Below are positions 1 through 10,530 of a DNA stretch of 64,000 nt, piece by piece. The stretch is from Ahaetulla prasina (taxonomy: Eukaryota > Chordata > Lepidosauria > Squamata > Colubridae), in contig NC_080542.1 in the NCBI RefSeq assembly GCF_028640845.1, positions 132,311,080 through 132,375,079 on the forward strand. Reading direction: 5' to 3'. A model generated the notes under the pieces. That model was not told the origin of the DNA. It saw nothing but the letters and a program-made list of their open reading frames with translations, and did not search any database. The translations under genes and the position numbers were made by a program. How positions within the stretch are numbered: position 1 is the stretch's first letter; every line of letters begins with the position of its first letter.

Positions 1-473
1 TTACTAGGCAGCATTCATACAAAGCTCTAATTAGACCTGCATTCTTGGTTGGCCTCTATTCTTGTAATCTTACATTATTTCTCAATCTGATATCCACTAT
101 TACTATTCCAATCGTGTCTATGCAACTTTTCACTTAAATTATTCTCAAAGTGGCTGACAAGTGACAGAGCTGTGGGCCAATTAAAAATCTAATTTACCTG
201 TTGCTCCTGGGGGTGTCTGCAACAATTCCTATCCAGCCACAAAGGACAGGAAGGGACTTGAGTACAAAGAAAGTGGTTGGCAGCAAGGCAACAGACATAT
301 GGTTCTGTAAACTTTTTGGGGATGAATGTGAAATATAATAACCAAAATAGGGGGGGAAAAAACCATCAATGATTACATAATAAAAATGAATATGTAATTA
401 TGATTAGAGGGAACTAGAATAAAAGGATCCATTTTAATACACATATTAGAATTAATTCAATTATTAAATCTTG
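1..473. other. No recognised feature
   Basis: AT-rich sequence with no convincing coding frame or recognised repeat. A run of G followed by A lies near position 350. Confidence 0.5.
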
Positions 474-640
474 TTGTTCAGTTGCTAAGTTGTGTCCAAC
501 TCTATGGATCATAATCACATTAGGCCATCCATCCTCCTCTGTTTCCAAGAATTTGCCCAAATTTATGTTCATTGTATCAATGACACACCATGTAACTGTC
601 TGATTTGTCCTCCAAGGGAATTTCTAGCATCTATTATTAA
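474..640 (-). mobile_element. BovB (RTE) LINE 3'-end fragment
   Basis: The stretch beginning TGTTCAGTTGCTAAGTTGTG, followed by CCAACTCTATGGATCA, resembles the reverse complement of the 3' end of BovB LINEs, a family abundant in squamates. I judge it from memory of the family's 3' end; it is diverged, short, and lacks any open frame. A BovB-derived SINE end is an alternative. Confidence 0.5.
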
Positions 641-1204
641 ATCTACTCCATGTTAAACATGTTGCTCCATCTTCTCAATTTTACAATGTAAAGACTTTTT
701 AAAAATATCTTTTGAAATTTCAAAATGAATTTATATGAATTACATGTAAATGATCATTTAATGAACTTAATAACTTCAACTTGTCTATCAAAATTGCAGG
801 ATGCAAATTGCAAATTATTTAGACGGAAGTTATATAAAACTTACTTAAGGATGCTGATGACCATCAGCGGACATAAAATGATTTCATTTCTCCCCCCCTC
901 CAAGAAAGTTGAGGGTTGAGGACATGAGAAATTGAACATTTGGAGAATTTGGCCATTTGCATCTTCCAAAATGCCACAAACCTGGCTTCGTTGTGGGATA
1001 CTGTATTCGAAGGAAGAGGAAATAGGCCACATTATTTTTTTAAAAAGAGAATATTCAACCTTTCAATGGCATTTTTATGTAACTGAGAAAATGATACTTT
1101 CTTATGTGTTTTAGGGAATTTCAATTTAGCTTTGCCTATATTTAGGTACAACAACTGGCAACGTTAGGAACTGTGCCTGGATTTTGTTACATGTATCACT
1201 CACA
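641..1204. other. No recognised feature
   Basis: AT-rich DNA with only chance open frames of about 60 codons on both strands. Nothing supports a gene. Confidence 0.5.
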
Positions 1205-1282
1205 TGCACCCTGCTGCATTAACAGTAACAGAGTTGGAAGGGACCATGGAGGTCATCTAGTCCAAACCCCTGCTCAACTAAG
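1205..1282 (-). mobile_element. CR1 LINE 3'-end fragment
   Basis: The stretch with GAGTTGGAAGGGACCATGG, followed by AGGTCATCTAGTCC, is the reverse complement of the conserved CR1 3' end (compare the plus-strand CR1 end at about 32460-32510 in this window, with GGGCTAGAAGATCTCCAAGA). Only the last part of the element is present. Confidence 0.6.
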
Positions 1283-1287
1283 AGACC

Positions 1288-1354
1288 TGTACTAGGGATT
1301 TGAACAGCTAAACTGCTGACCTTTCTGGTCAACAAGCTCAGTGTCTTAAGGTGA
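1288..1354 (-). mobile_element. tRNA-derived SINE head fragment
   Basis: Read on the minus strand this matches the head of the SINE at 17905-18300: TAAGACACTGAGCTTGT, then a gap, GGTCAGCAGTTTAGC and AAATCCCTAGT. It covers the tRNA-like region only and directly abuts the CR1 fragment. Confidence 0.55.
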
Positions 1355-1614
1355 TTAAACCAGATTTAACCCTAATTAAGGAATAAGCAAGCTGGTGAAC
1401 TTGACTCAGTGACATCTGCAAGAGGCTTAAAAAAATCACCGAGGTGCTTCCAACTATTGTGATGCCCAGAGATGGTGTATCAAGTACATAGCCGCAGCCG
1501 CTATCTTGAGTGCACTCCTTCCCATAGAAGCATGTGAGGGCTCCAGGAGTTTGGAATTACAACTCCTGACATTCTGGGGGTTAAAAGAAATTGGAGTCAG
1601 ACTGTTGACTACTG
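1355..1614. other. No recognised feature
   Basis: No open frame or repeat that I recognise. Confidence 0.4.
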
Positions 1615-1776
1615 TTGACCTCATCGCATTCCTAAGAGGTCTGTAAGGGGCATGGATGAGAGCATCAGTGTGCCTACAGTCCCTGTCCTAATGTTCCTTT
1701 TAATTGTATTCACTTTATGTATTCAATTCATGCTTATACTTATATATATTATCTAATATGTACTTGACAAAATAAA
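1615..1776 (+). mobile_element. CR1-group LINE 3' end, 5' truncated
   Basis: This matches the 3' end of the LINE at 19855-20868: GACCTCATCGCATTCCTAAG, GGTCTGTAAGGGGC, CCCTGTCCTAATGTTCC, then the ACTTGACAAAATAAATA end. Only about 160 bp of 3' UTR is present. Its tail runs straight into a TACA microsatellite instead of the AAAT tail seen in other copies. Confidence 0.65.
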
Positions 1777-1824
1777 TACATACATACATACATACATACA
1801 TACATACATACATACATACATACA
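1777..1824. repeat. (TACA)n microsatellite
   Basis: About twelve perfect TACA units sit exactly where the LINE tail would be, so the array probably grew from the element's AAAT-type tail. Confidence 0.95.
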
Positions 1825-2425
1825 AGGCAGGAACCATGCTACCGGAATAATCCTAATCCTCAAACCTGCTGATCAGTTACTGGCAATAAATGACTAGGTA
1901 GCATTATTCAAGTCAAGTCAGAGTGACTTGCAGGGCTCAAAATACACAGTGACCTTCTCTGACTGTAGCCTTCAGTTTAGGTTACCTGATTGGCAGCGTT
2001 GATGAGATTAGTGTCATCTTTTACTGTAAAACATGTGGCATGTAGGAGGAAGAGCTCTATTTCTAGCAGCAATACCAACAAGAGAAAGAAATAGCAGCTG
2101 GAATAGTTCTTCCAAGAAAGAATACCATGGCCTCAAATAATTTGGTTAAACAATGTTCCCAATTCTTGATGAGAAAAGAACAGTGAGTTCTAGAATCATT
2201 TTTAGATCGGCTGGCTACCTTGGCTTCCTTTTGAAGAGCAGGGGAATGTGTTGGCATATTTGTTAATCAGAGGATTTAGAAAGGAATCCTTGTAGATGGA
2301 AGCAAGCTGAGGAATGAACATCATTGGCTGGGTATCAGGATTCCTCAACTGTAGGGGAATCTACTGCTCTATAAAGAACTGGATTGTATTTCTAGTAATC
2401 TGAACACTGATCAAACTGGTTAAAT
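1825..2425. other. No recognised feature
   Basis: No supported gene or repeat in this stretch. Confidence 0.4.
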
Positions 2426-2796
2426 CTGTGTTTTTCAAATTTGGCCATTTTAAGACATGTGGACTTCAAGTCCCAGAATTCTGAGATGACTAGGAAACAC
2501 AGTGGTACAGTGGTTAGAGTGCGGTACTGCAGGCTACTTCTGCTGACTGCTGGGTGCCTGCAATTTAGCAGTTCAAATCTCACCAGGCTCAAGGTTGACT
2601 CAGCCTTCCATCCTTCCGAGGTGGGTAAAATAAGGACCCAAATTGTTGGGGACAATATGCTGACTATGTAAACCGCTTAGAGAGGGCTGTAAAGCAGTAT
2701 GCTAGTATAAGTGATATTGCTATTGCTAAACACGGCTGAGGAATTCTGAAAGTTGAAGTTCAAATGTCTTAAGGAGGCCTAATTTGAAAAACACTG
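2426..2796. mobile_element. Palindromic hAT-like MITE, split by a SINE
   Basis: The left arm (TGTTTTTCAAATTTGGCC, AGACATGTGGACTTCAAG, CCAGAATTCTGA) is mirrored by the right arm (GAGGAATTCTGA, AAGTTGAAGTTC, TTTGAAAAACACTG). The arms are imperfect inverted copies separated by the SINE at 2501-2727. The type resembles hAT elements beginning CAGTGTTTCTCAA, one arm of which is also at 36110. I could not find a clean 8-bp flanking duplication, so the superfamily is tentative. Confidence 0.55.
2501..2727 (+). mobile_element. Sauria-type tRNA SINE, BovB-like 3' end
   Basis: A tRNA-like head with an A-box region (CAGTGGTTAGAGTGC) and B-box (AGTTCAAATCTCAC) is followed by a conserved body (GACTCAGCCTTCCATCC, GGTGGGTAAAATAAGGACCC). 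The end, GTAAACCGCTTAGAGAGG and ATTGCTATTGCT, resembles the Sauria SINE, whose tail is known to derive from BovB. A 6-bp AAACAC lies at 2495-2500 and 2728-2733 and is a plausible target-site duplication. The copy sits in the middle of a palindromic MITE and is therefore younger than it. Confidence 0.8.
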
Positions 2797-3027
2797 AACT
2801 AGACCCATAAGAATTAGAATTATACAATTTTGAAGGGAGGGGAACTATCAGGCTTAGAAAATGGGACTCCATTTTCCCTATGGTCCCAGTGAGGACCATA
2901 ACACTTGAGATCAATCTCCCTGAAATTTCTTTAGGCTGCAGGATAGAAAAAGTCAGAATGATCCATGCTGAGTGCCAAGTTTCTAAACCTGATGTGGCCT
3001 ACATTTCGAGATCTGAATATATATAGT

Positions 3028-3386
3028 TAGTCCTCGACTTACAACAGTGTATTTAGTGACCGTTCAAAGTTACAACGGTACTGAAAAAAGTGACTTATGA
3101 CCATCTTTCACACTTACAACCTTTGCTTCATCCCAACAGTCAAAATTCAGATGCTTGGCAACTGACTCATATTTATGGCGGCTGCAGTGTCCAGGGGTCA
3201 TGTTTTTTGCAATCTTCTGACAAGCAAAGTCAATGGGGAATCCAGATTCACCTAACAACAAGTGCAGTAATTCACTTAACAACTGTGGCAAGAAAGGTCA
3301 TAAAATTGGGTAAAACTCACTTAACAACTGTTTCACTTATCAAAAGATATTTTGGGTTTAATTGTGGTCATAAATTGAGGTCTACC
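3028..3386 (+). mobile_element. MITE with GTCCTCGACTTACAAC terminus
   Basis: The left end (TAGTCCTCGACTTACAAC) and right end (AATTGAGGTCTACCTG) form imperfect inverted termini. The interior carries many short diverged repeats around CACTTAACAACTG. Three further copies occur in this window at about 13915-14285, 25880-26056 and 31945-32120. The TA at the left edge suggests a Tc1/mariner-type element, but the superfamily is inferred. Confidence 0.7.
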
Positions 3387-4825
3387 TGTATTTTAATCAC
3401 TCAAAAATGTCTTTTTAATGCTTCTTTGTTGCTTTTTTTTTTTTAAATAGTCAATCTGGTTGATCTATTATTTAACATTTCACAGGGCAGCCTGTTTTTT
3501 TCACATCCTTTGTGATTGATGCCCTGTCTTTAAAAAGGGTATTATTTTAATTCAAGAATTTTCATAGGAGTATGTTCTATATTCTGTTTGATTTGCTGAG
3601 AAGTGTTACTCCTAGAGATATTATTCTCGATCGCAAAGGTTAGCTCACCCTGACTCTTAGTTACATACACAGATATACAATTACATCTCTTTCTACTTTT
3701 CTCGGCATGGAATCCTCCCTCCCTCCCTCTCTCTCTCCCCCTCTCTCTTTCTCCCTCTCCTTCCCCCCTCTCTCTTTTTACATTTACAGATTATATAAAG
3801 GTAATCATCAACTAGGAATCCCCACTTGGGATTGAAATACAGGAAAATGATTAGTAATTTCCTGTTTTTCTCTTCCTCTTTGACATGATGATGAAAAGCC
3901 TGCTTAGTTAAGAAGAGGAGGAGGACAGGGAGGGGGAGGGAGTGGGGAGGGGAGAAGAAGGAGGAGGAACAACTGGAAAAATTAAAAGATAGAAAGTCCT
4001 GTAAATAGAACATATGGGTCAAAAGAAAGAAAATATAATACCAATAGTGATAGGCACCTTCCTATCCCAAAACAAGTGGAGCACCGTTTGAACACCATTG
4101 GCATTGACAAAATCACCACCAATCAATTGCAAAAGACAGATTTACTGTGAACAGCTTACATTCTTACATCAAGGAGCAATATCTGTCTATCCCAGTTCTT
4201 TGGGAAGAACTTGATAGATGGATAAAAATGCCAAGTCAGATTAAACATCTGGATGACTATGTCATTAACCATAATAATAACAATATCATCACAGAGCTTT
4301 CTTCTGCATTTCTGTCGTCCCATTGCTCAATTTGAGACTGAAATGAAATTGCATTTTATGCACAAATACAAAAATACAAGTGGAGCACTTAAACAATTTA
4401 TTTTAGTTACAAGCAGAGTCAAAATCTGTATAACCTAGTGATTAGAAATAGAATGTCTAACAGAGTCTATTTTATTGTCTGATCTAAAGAACAAGATGGT
4501 GCCCTCTTTAATTTTGTCTTGAGGCCCATCTAGACTAAGTGTTGACTTTTTTCCTGCAATCTTAGGAATGCAGAAAAATGTATGAAGCACCACACCTGAA
4601 AAAGCAGGGTAGTGTGGGCCCTTTAAAAGGAGGAGGAGAAAGCAGTAGCAATCTAGTCCTATCAGAGAAGATAGAACTTCTAAACCTGATTCATTTTGTT
4701 GGCTTTGTCCAGGTATCTGGGAGAGGGCCAGGAATCCTGAATCTCTTTCACATAAAATGTTTTACAGAGTCAAATAATGTCCTCCTCCTCCATTCACAGG
4801 GTTGATCAATATGAGTTTAATCAGC
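3387..4825. other. No recognised gene; purine/pyrimidine-rich segments
   Basis: Contains a CT-rich run at 3714-3776 and a GA-rich run at about 3915-3970. The open frame on the minus strand across it is low-complexity and not a gene. Confidence 0.5.
3714..3776. repeat. CT-rich low-complexity tract
   Basis: Pure pyrimidine mixture of CCCT and CT units, about 60 bp. Confidence 0.9.
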
Positions 4826-4833
4826 TTCTCATC

Positions 4834-5171
4834 CAGGGGTGAAATCCAGCAGATTTTGGAGAACTGGTAGCAGAAATTTTGAGCAGTTTGGAGAACAGGC
4901 AAAAACCATCTCTGGCTAGAGTGGGGTGGGAATGGAGATTTTGCAATATCCTTCCCCCAGGAGTGAGGAGAAAATGAGGATTTTGCAATATCCGTCCCCC
5001 AGGAATGGGGAGGGAATGGGGATTTTGCAGTATCTTTCCTCCAGGAGTGGGGAGGGAATGGAGATTTTGTAGTATCCTTCCCCTGCCACGCCCATCAAGC
5101 CATGCCCTCACCATGCCCATCAAGCCACGCCCACAGAACCCGTAGTAAAAAAAAATTGGATTTCACCATTG
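4834..5171. mobile_element. hAT-like MITE (family A) with 8-bp flanks
   Basis: The termini CAGGGGTGAAATCC and GGATTTCACCATTG are inverted repeats. The flanks TTCTCATC (4826-4833) and CTCTCATC (5172-5179) match at 7 of 8 bases, the duplication size expected of hAT transposition. The interior holds three tandem diverged units containing GGGAATGGAGATTTTGCA, then CCACGCCCATCAAGCC-type repeats. No transposase frame exists, so it is non-autonomous. Relatives are at 17537, 17969, 18428 and 56271. Confidence 0.85.
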
Positions 5172-6540
5172 CTCTCATCCTGGACATTCCATTATCTTGT
5201 GAGCAATGTTGAAGAAGTGTCATTTATGTTTTAAGAGTAGTGAGTGACTCTTTACACAACAGTTACTTCATATGTGGGGGGGAGGGGACAGGCAATATTC
5301 AGCCCCTGTTCTTTCATCTGAGTGTGGGAAAGTAAAGTAAGGAATTTGTATTGTGTCATAACAGAAAGATGACCCAAAGTCTTCCCAAAGGCCGCTATGT
5401 AACTATATCATGAACTATATCATTTCTATATCAGTAGAAATGTCTCTGGGAGATATTTTTCTTTGGAAAGTCAGGAAATGCCTGGAAAAATAAAGCAACA
5501 GGGTGCTTTAAGGCAAAAAGTTTCCTTCCGTCACTATTGACCTTGAAGTTCACAGCAGAAATGTTTTTTTTTCTTTTCTGTTGGGGGGGGGGGAACACAT
5601 CATTGGTGTGTGAATCAGATCTAAAAGGGGGGGGGGTACCCCTTTCCTTCTTTTTTCCTTTCTATCATTTTCTCCCTCTGTCATTCACGCGTTCACACAA
5701 ACACTTACACACCGTCATCCCTTCCTTATTCTGTACTACATCATAGATTCATGGGGGAAGTTTTCAACTAACATTTTCTTAAAAGCAGCTTTGTGATTTC
5801 TCAATAGATTTTATTTCCCTGCTCAAAAGAGGCTTCTCTTCTTTGAAAGACATTCTTCTTTCAGCTTCAATGAGGGGAAAAGGACAAAGGAGTTTTCGGA
5901 ATAGGGCCCAGGTGTGAAGCGGTTGTCTTAGAGAAAGATTTTGACATTGAAAGTCACATGGGATCCAAGGACTATAGTTCACCCACCTTAGTTTGGAGGG
6001 GGAAAAAAGAATTTTCTCAAGAAAACTGTAAGATGGAACAACTTCAGAAGGAAACTCCTTCAGATCTTCATGTGACTCAAAGCTGTGGGCGTCCCTTCTC
6101 CACCCAAAATAAGAATCTACTTCCTAAAAAACAAAGCAAAACAAAACAAAATAAAAACCAGTGGCAATTTCTCACAGCTGTTCATTACTTAGCTCAGCCA
6201 CTAAAAGGAAAAAACAGAGATTTTTGTATGTTTTCGATTAGTGTGTTGGCCTTGTGCTGCTGTTTGTTTTCCAGATGGCAAATGATTTCCTTCCCTGAAG
6301 TTTTATGTCCACCAAGCCCCATTTCTTTCTTTTGCAATGCAGCTTATTTTAGTGGAAATTCTTCAGGAAGGAATTCACATGATTTACCTCTTTGTTCCTC
6401 CTTCTCATATCTCTCTGCTTCCACAGATGGTTTCCTCATGACTATTGGACTGACCCAGATTATTGTATTGATGGCATATTGTCATTCACAATGAAACATT
6501 TCACCCATTCATCTTCCCATTATCAAAGCTGTCAATATCT
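5172..6540. other. No supported gene; poly-G runs
   Basis: Poly-G runs occur near 5276-5285, 5583-5593 and 5626-5634. A 178-codon open frame at 5958-6494 has no recognisable domain, no neighbour evidence and low-complexity Lys/Gln stretches, so I do not call it a gene. Confidence 0.5.
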
Positions 6541-6806
6541 GAGCCTCTGGTGGCTCAGACTGGTAAGACAGTCTGTTATTAACAGCAGCTGCTTGCAATT
6601 ACTGCAGGTTCAAGTCCCACCAGGCCCCAGGTTGACTCAGCCTTCCATCCTTTATAAGGTAGGTAAAATGAGGACCCAGATTGTTGGGGGGAATAAATTG
6701 ACTTTGTATATAATATACAAAAGGATGAAGACTATTGCTTGACATAGTGTAAGCCGCCCTGAGTCTTCGGAGAAGGGCGGGATATAAATGCAAATAATAA
6801 AAAAAA
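6541..6806 (+). mobile_element. tRNA SINE with L2-type 3' end
   Basis: The head has an A-box-like TGGCTCAGACTGG and a B-box-like GGTTCAAGTCC, and the body shares GACTCAGCCTTCCATCC and AATGAGGACCCAGATTGTTG with the SINE at 2501. The last 50 bp (CCGCCCTGAGTCTTCGGAGA, then AGGGCGGGATATAAATGC) matches the 3' end of the L2 LINEs at 50995-51070 and 53425-53470 rather than the BovB-like end. This suggests a SINE that switched its LINE partner. Confidence 0.8.
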
Positions 6807-6869
6807 TATTGTAAAGCATTTATTTTCTTAAAAAACTCTACATTGAATTATTTGTTTTTTAAAAAAATA

Positions 6870-7385
6870 CAATGTGGTGACCATAATTGGAATGCTGCAT
6901 CCAGTTTTGGTCACCATAACATAAAAAAAGATGTTGAGACTCTAGAGTACAGAGAAAAGCAACAAAGATGATTAGGGGACTGGAGACTAAAACATATGAA
7001 GAACAGTTGCAGAAATTGGGTATGTCTAGTTTAATGAAGGAAAGGACTAGGGCTGACATTATAGCAGTGTTCTAATATCTAAGGGGCTACCACAAAGAAG
7101 AGGGGATCAACCTATTCTCAAAGCACCTGAAAGCAGGACAAGGAGCAATGGATCGGAACTAATCAAGGAGAGAGCCAACCTACAACTAGGGAGAAATTTC
7201 TGGACAGTTAGAACAAATAATCAACAGACCATCTTGCCTCCAGAAGTTGTAAATGTTCCAACAGTGGACATTTTTAAGAAGAAATTGGACAATTATTTGT
7301 CTGAAATAGTATAGTGTTTCTTGCTTGAGAAAGGGATTGGACTAGAAGACTTCCAAGGTTTCTTCAATTGATCAACTTGTCATAT
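6870..7385 (+). pseudogene. CR1 ORF2 C-terminal remnant and 3' end
   Basis: The plus strand encodes a broken CR1 reverse-transcriptase C-terminus. Recognisable fragments include a segment near 7080-7130 reading SKGLPQRRGDQPI and one near 7225-7300 reading LPPEVVNVPTVDIFKKKLD, followed by the conserved GGATTGGACTAGAAGACTTC end. Multiple stops show an old, dead copy. The start is 5' truncated, as is usual for CR1. Confidence 0.75.
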
Positions 7386-8530
7386 CATTTTAGAACTCAG
7401 AGGTAGACAAGTAGCAACTACCTCTGAGTCCATCATGTGAAGCTATCCTGCTTAATCTGAAGGATATAAGAGTATCATGTTTGCCACCATCAACCTATAA
7501 AGTTGAGAGTTTCTGGGCTTATTCTGGGCTTCAGCCTTGTGAATTGTAATACCAAAGCATGCAGTCATCTCAGCCACCTAAATTATGAAAGAGGTATACC
7601 ATGTTACTAAAAAGAAGGAGAAATGGATGGTTTGACTTTGATATCTGTTTGTCTTTGAGACTGGGCTATCTTTTTCAGTTCATTGGTAGAAAAACATGGA
7701 AGTACCTTGCCAAGGACTGTCCCCAAAGTAAAAAAAATAAATAAAAATATCCAGATGGTAGCTGCAACTGCATAATAAATGCCCTAGCCTTTTCTGTATG
7801 TCTCACATATAAAAATATGATTGGAGTTTCAGTTGTATGATTGTGACTGCCATCTTGCATGTTTTGCCTATTCCACACACACAGATGCCAGTCAGGAGAA
7901 ACTGAAAGAGTTTTATCTCTATCCACCTATTATAATATCAAATTAGGGACAATTTTTGTCTCTATGCTTGTGACCATTCCCACAATGAGGAGTCATGGAT
8001 GCCTTTCTTGTCTTATTCCACTTTGAAGAGAGTGAAGAATTTGGGGCTGATGAAACAGAGACAGCATGTGATTAGAATAAGCATATGAGTCAGAATCTTG
8101 CCACATTATCAAGACAGAATTCTAGCCTAACATTTTTCCCTTACAATTTTGTGCTTAATTAATCAAAAGCCTTATCCTTGCCTCTGTTTGTAACATGCAG
8201 ACACTCTACACTTTCCACATGCTACAGAGCTGTGTACTTAAATTGCCCAAGGTTTCTTTTTTTTAATGTTAATTATTCTGCCTTCTGACACATGTGTCAT
8301 CAGCAGGCTTCTTGAAAATAATGACATTTGAGAACATAATGTTATCTCTTTGCATGAGACATTTAATTGCATGTACTTCCTGTTCTGCATCCCTTCTCTT
8401 CATCTTCTTCCTCCATGAGTTCTAAGGGGAGGTCATACTGAATACTAGCCAAAGGTTGCTACTGCTAATCCAGTGTGAACAGGAAAGCTAATCCACAGGC
8501 ATTCCCAATCAATTTTATGGTGTTTTCTTT
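7386..8530. other. No recognised feature
   Basis: No gene or recognised repeat. Short open frames are near the random expectation. Confidence 0.45.
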
Positions 8531-8622
8531 GAGTATGAGTGAAAGGTACCACAGTCATTAGAATGCAGCATTGCAGGCTAATTCTGCCAACTGTCAAAGC
8601 AGTTTGATTCTCACCCTCTTGT
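8531..8622 (+). mobile_element. SINE, 5' half (split by LINE)
   Basis: AGAATGCAGCATTGCAGGC and TTTGATTCTCACC match the tRNA-like head of the SINE at 2501. The body resumes at 10398 after the LINE insertion. GTGGTT before the LINE and TTGGTT after it suggest a short target-site duplication of about 5 bp. Confidence 0.7.
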
Positions 8623-10397
8623 GGTTTATTTTTATTTTATTTATTTATTTTTGTCACAACATCATACAAAAAGATTATATGGTATATACACATATAAACA
8701 TATATAGGAAGAAGAAAAGAAAAACAATAGGACAGGAACGGTAGGCACGTTTGTGCGCTTATGCACGCCCCTTATGGTCCTCTTAAGAATGGGGTGAGGT
8801 CAATAGTAGAAAGTTTTTGGTTAAAGTTTTTAGGATTATGGGAAGAGACCACAGAGTCAGGTAAAGTATTCCAAGCACTGATGATTCTGTTGCAGAAGTC
8901 ATATTTTCTGCAATCTAGATTAAAGCGGTTTACATTAAGTTTAAATCTATTGGTTGCCCTTGTATTATTGCAATTAAAGCTGAAGTAGTCTTTGACAGGA
9001 AGGACATTACAATAGATGATTCTGTGAGTTAAACTTAGGTCTTGTCGAAGGCGACGGAGTCCCAAGTTTTCTAAGCCTAGGATTTCAAGTCTGGTGGGAT
9101 AAGGTATTTTGTTGTTTTCAGAGGAATGGAGAACTCTTCTTGTAAAATATTTCTGGACACGCTCAATTGTATTGATGTCAGAGATGTGGTGAGGGTTCCA
9201 AACAGGTGAGCTGTATTCTAGAATTGGTCTAGCAAATGTTTTATATGCTCTGGTTAGTAGTGTGGTGTTTTGGAAAAGAAGCTACGCAAAATTAGGTTTA
9301 CAACTCTTAGAGCTTTTTTGCTATGTAGTTGCAGTGGGCTTTGGCACTTAGATCATTTGACATGAAAACTCCAAGGTCTTTAACGGGATGGGGTCATCTG
9401 TAAGATAATGTCCATCTAGTATGTACTTAGTTTTAGAGTTCTTTTTCCTATATGTAAGACTGAGCATTTGCTGGTTGAAATTTGAGCTGCCAATTTTAGA
9501 CCAAGCGGTTAGATGGTCAAGGTCGTTTTGAATGATAGAAGTGTTGTCTGTGGTGTTAAATAGTTTGACATCGTCAGCAAAGAGAACACAATTACTTGAG
9601 ATATGGTCACAAAGATCATTAATGTATAGAATAAAGAGTGTTGGTCCAAGGACGCTGCCTTGAGGAACGCCACTCTTGACAGGAACAGGATTTGATAAAG
9701 CATTGCCAATTTTGACCACTTGTTGTCTGTTAGACAGAAAAGCAGATATCCATTTGTGGAGGGGTCCTGAGATGCCATAGGATGTTAGTTTAAGGAGAAG
9801 TTTATCGTACTACTGAGTCAAAAGCTTTGCAGAAGTCTATGTAGATTGCATCTATTGATTTGCCTTGATCTAGATTTGAAGTCCATATGTTTTTGCAGTG
9901 GAGAAGTTGTAAGTTACATGATAACTTTTTCCTGAAACCAAATTGTTTGTTGGAGAGTAGGTTGTTAGTTTCTAAGTGTGAGGTAATGGATTGGTTGATG
10001 ATAGATTCCATGACTTTGCAGGTGACGCAGAAAAGGGAGATCGGTCTGTAGTTTTCGACTAAGCTGGGGTCTCCTTTTTTGAAGATGGGGATGACTGTGG
10101 CTAGTGACCAAAGTTTGGGAAGAGAACTGGTAGTGAAAGCTTTATCAAAGATAATACTTAGGGGTTCAGCTATATTAATGGAAAGTTTTTTTAAGAAATA
10201 TGCACATAGTCCATCGGGTCCAATAGAAAGCGATGGTTTTAAGTTGTGAAGAGCTTTACCAACGTTGTCTTCTGTGAAATCTATATGAGTTAAATCATCA
10301 TAGTCATTGCTGGTTCGTTTGTGGAATGTTGGATATGTGTTATCGGAGTTAACAAAAACTGAGCCAAAGAAAATGTTGAAGAGGTTTGCTTTGACTG
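8623..10397 (-). mobile_element. CR1-group LINE, 5' truncated, inside a SINE
   Basis: A minus-strand non-LTR element whose AAAT-type tail is at 8623-8660 (plus strand reads as ATTT repeats). The 3' UTR matches those at 16341, 19855 and 45036. It interrupts a SINE, so it is younger than that SINE. About 1.77 kb is present, covering the RT domain to the 3' end; the endonuclease and any ORF1 are missing through 5' truncation. Possible CR1/L3 lineage; a precise clade would need alignment. Confidence 0.8.
8772..10397 (-). pseudogene. Reverse transcriptase remnant (CR1-group LINE)
   Basis: Reading down the minus strand, fragments appear in the order expected of a LINE RT: a palm segment YIDFCKAFDSVV (about 9802-9850), SGVPQGSVLGP and FADDVKLF with the catalytic Asp pair (within 9509-9719), then the C-terminal segment NRIISAWNTLPDSVV (within 8772-9065). 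The frames are interrupted by stops and frameshifts between 9348 and 9065 and near 9790, so no functional enzyme can be made. The protein would have copied element RNA at nicked chromosomal DNA. Confidence 0.8.
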
Positions 10398-10530
10398 TTT
10401 GGTTGATTCAGCCTTCCATCCTTCCAAGGTCAGTAAAATGAGGACCTAGATGCTGATTCTGTAAACCATTTAGAGAGGCCTGTAAAGCATTGTGAAACAG
10501 TATATAAGTCTAAGTACTATTGCTGTTGCT
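10398..10530 (+). mobile_element. SINE, 3' half (split by LINE)
   Basis: GATTCAGCCTTCCATCC, AAAATGAGGACCTAGATG and TCTAAGTACTATTGCTGTTG continue the SINE begun at 8531, with a BovB-like 3' end. Confidence 0.75.

Noticed and set aside
5958..6494. 178-codon open frame on the plus strand
   Set aside because: No recognisable domain, a low-complexity Lys/Gln stretch, overlapping shorter frame, and no neighbour support. Length is compatible with chance in AT-rich DNA.
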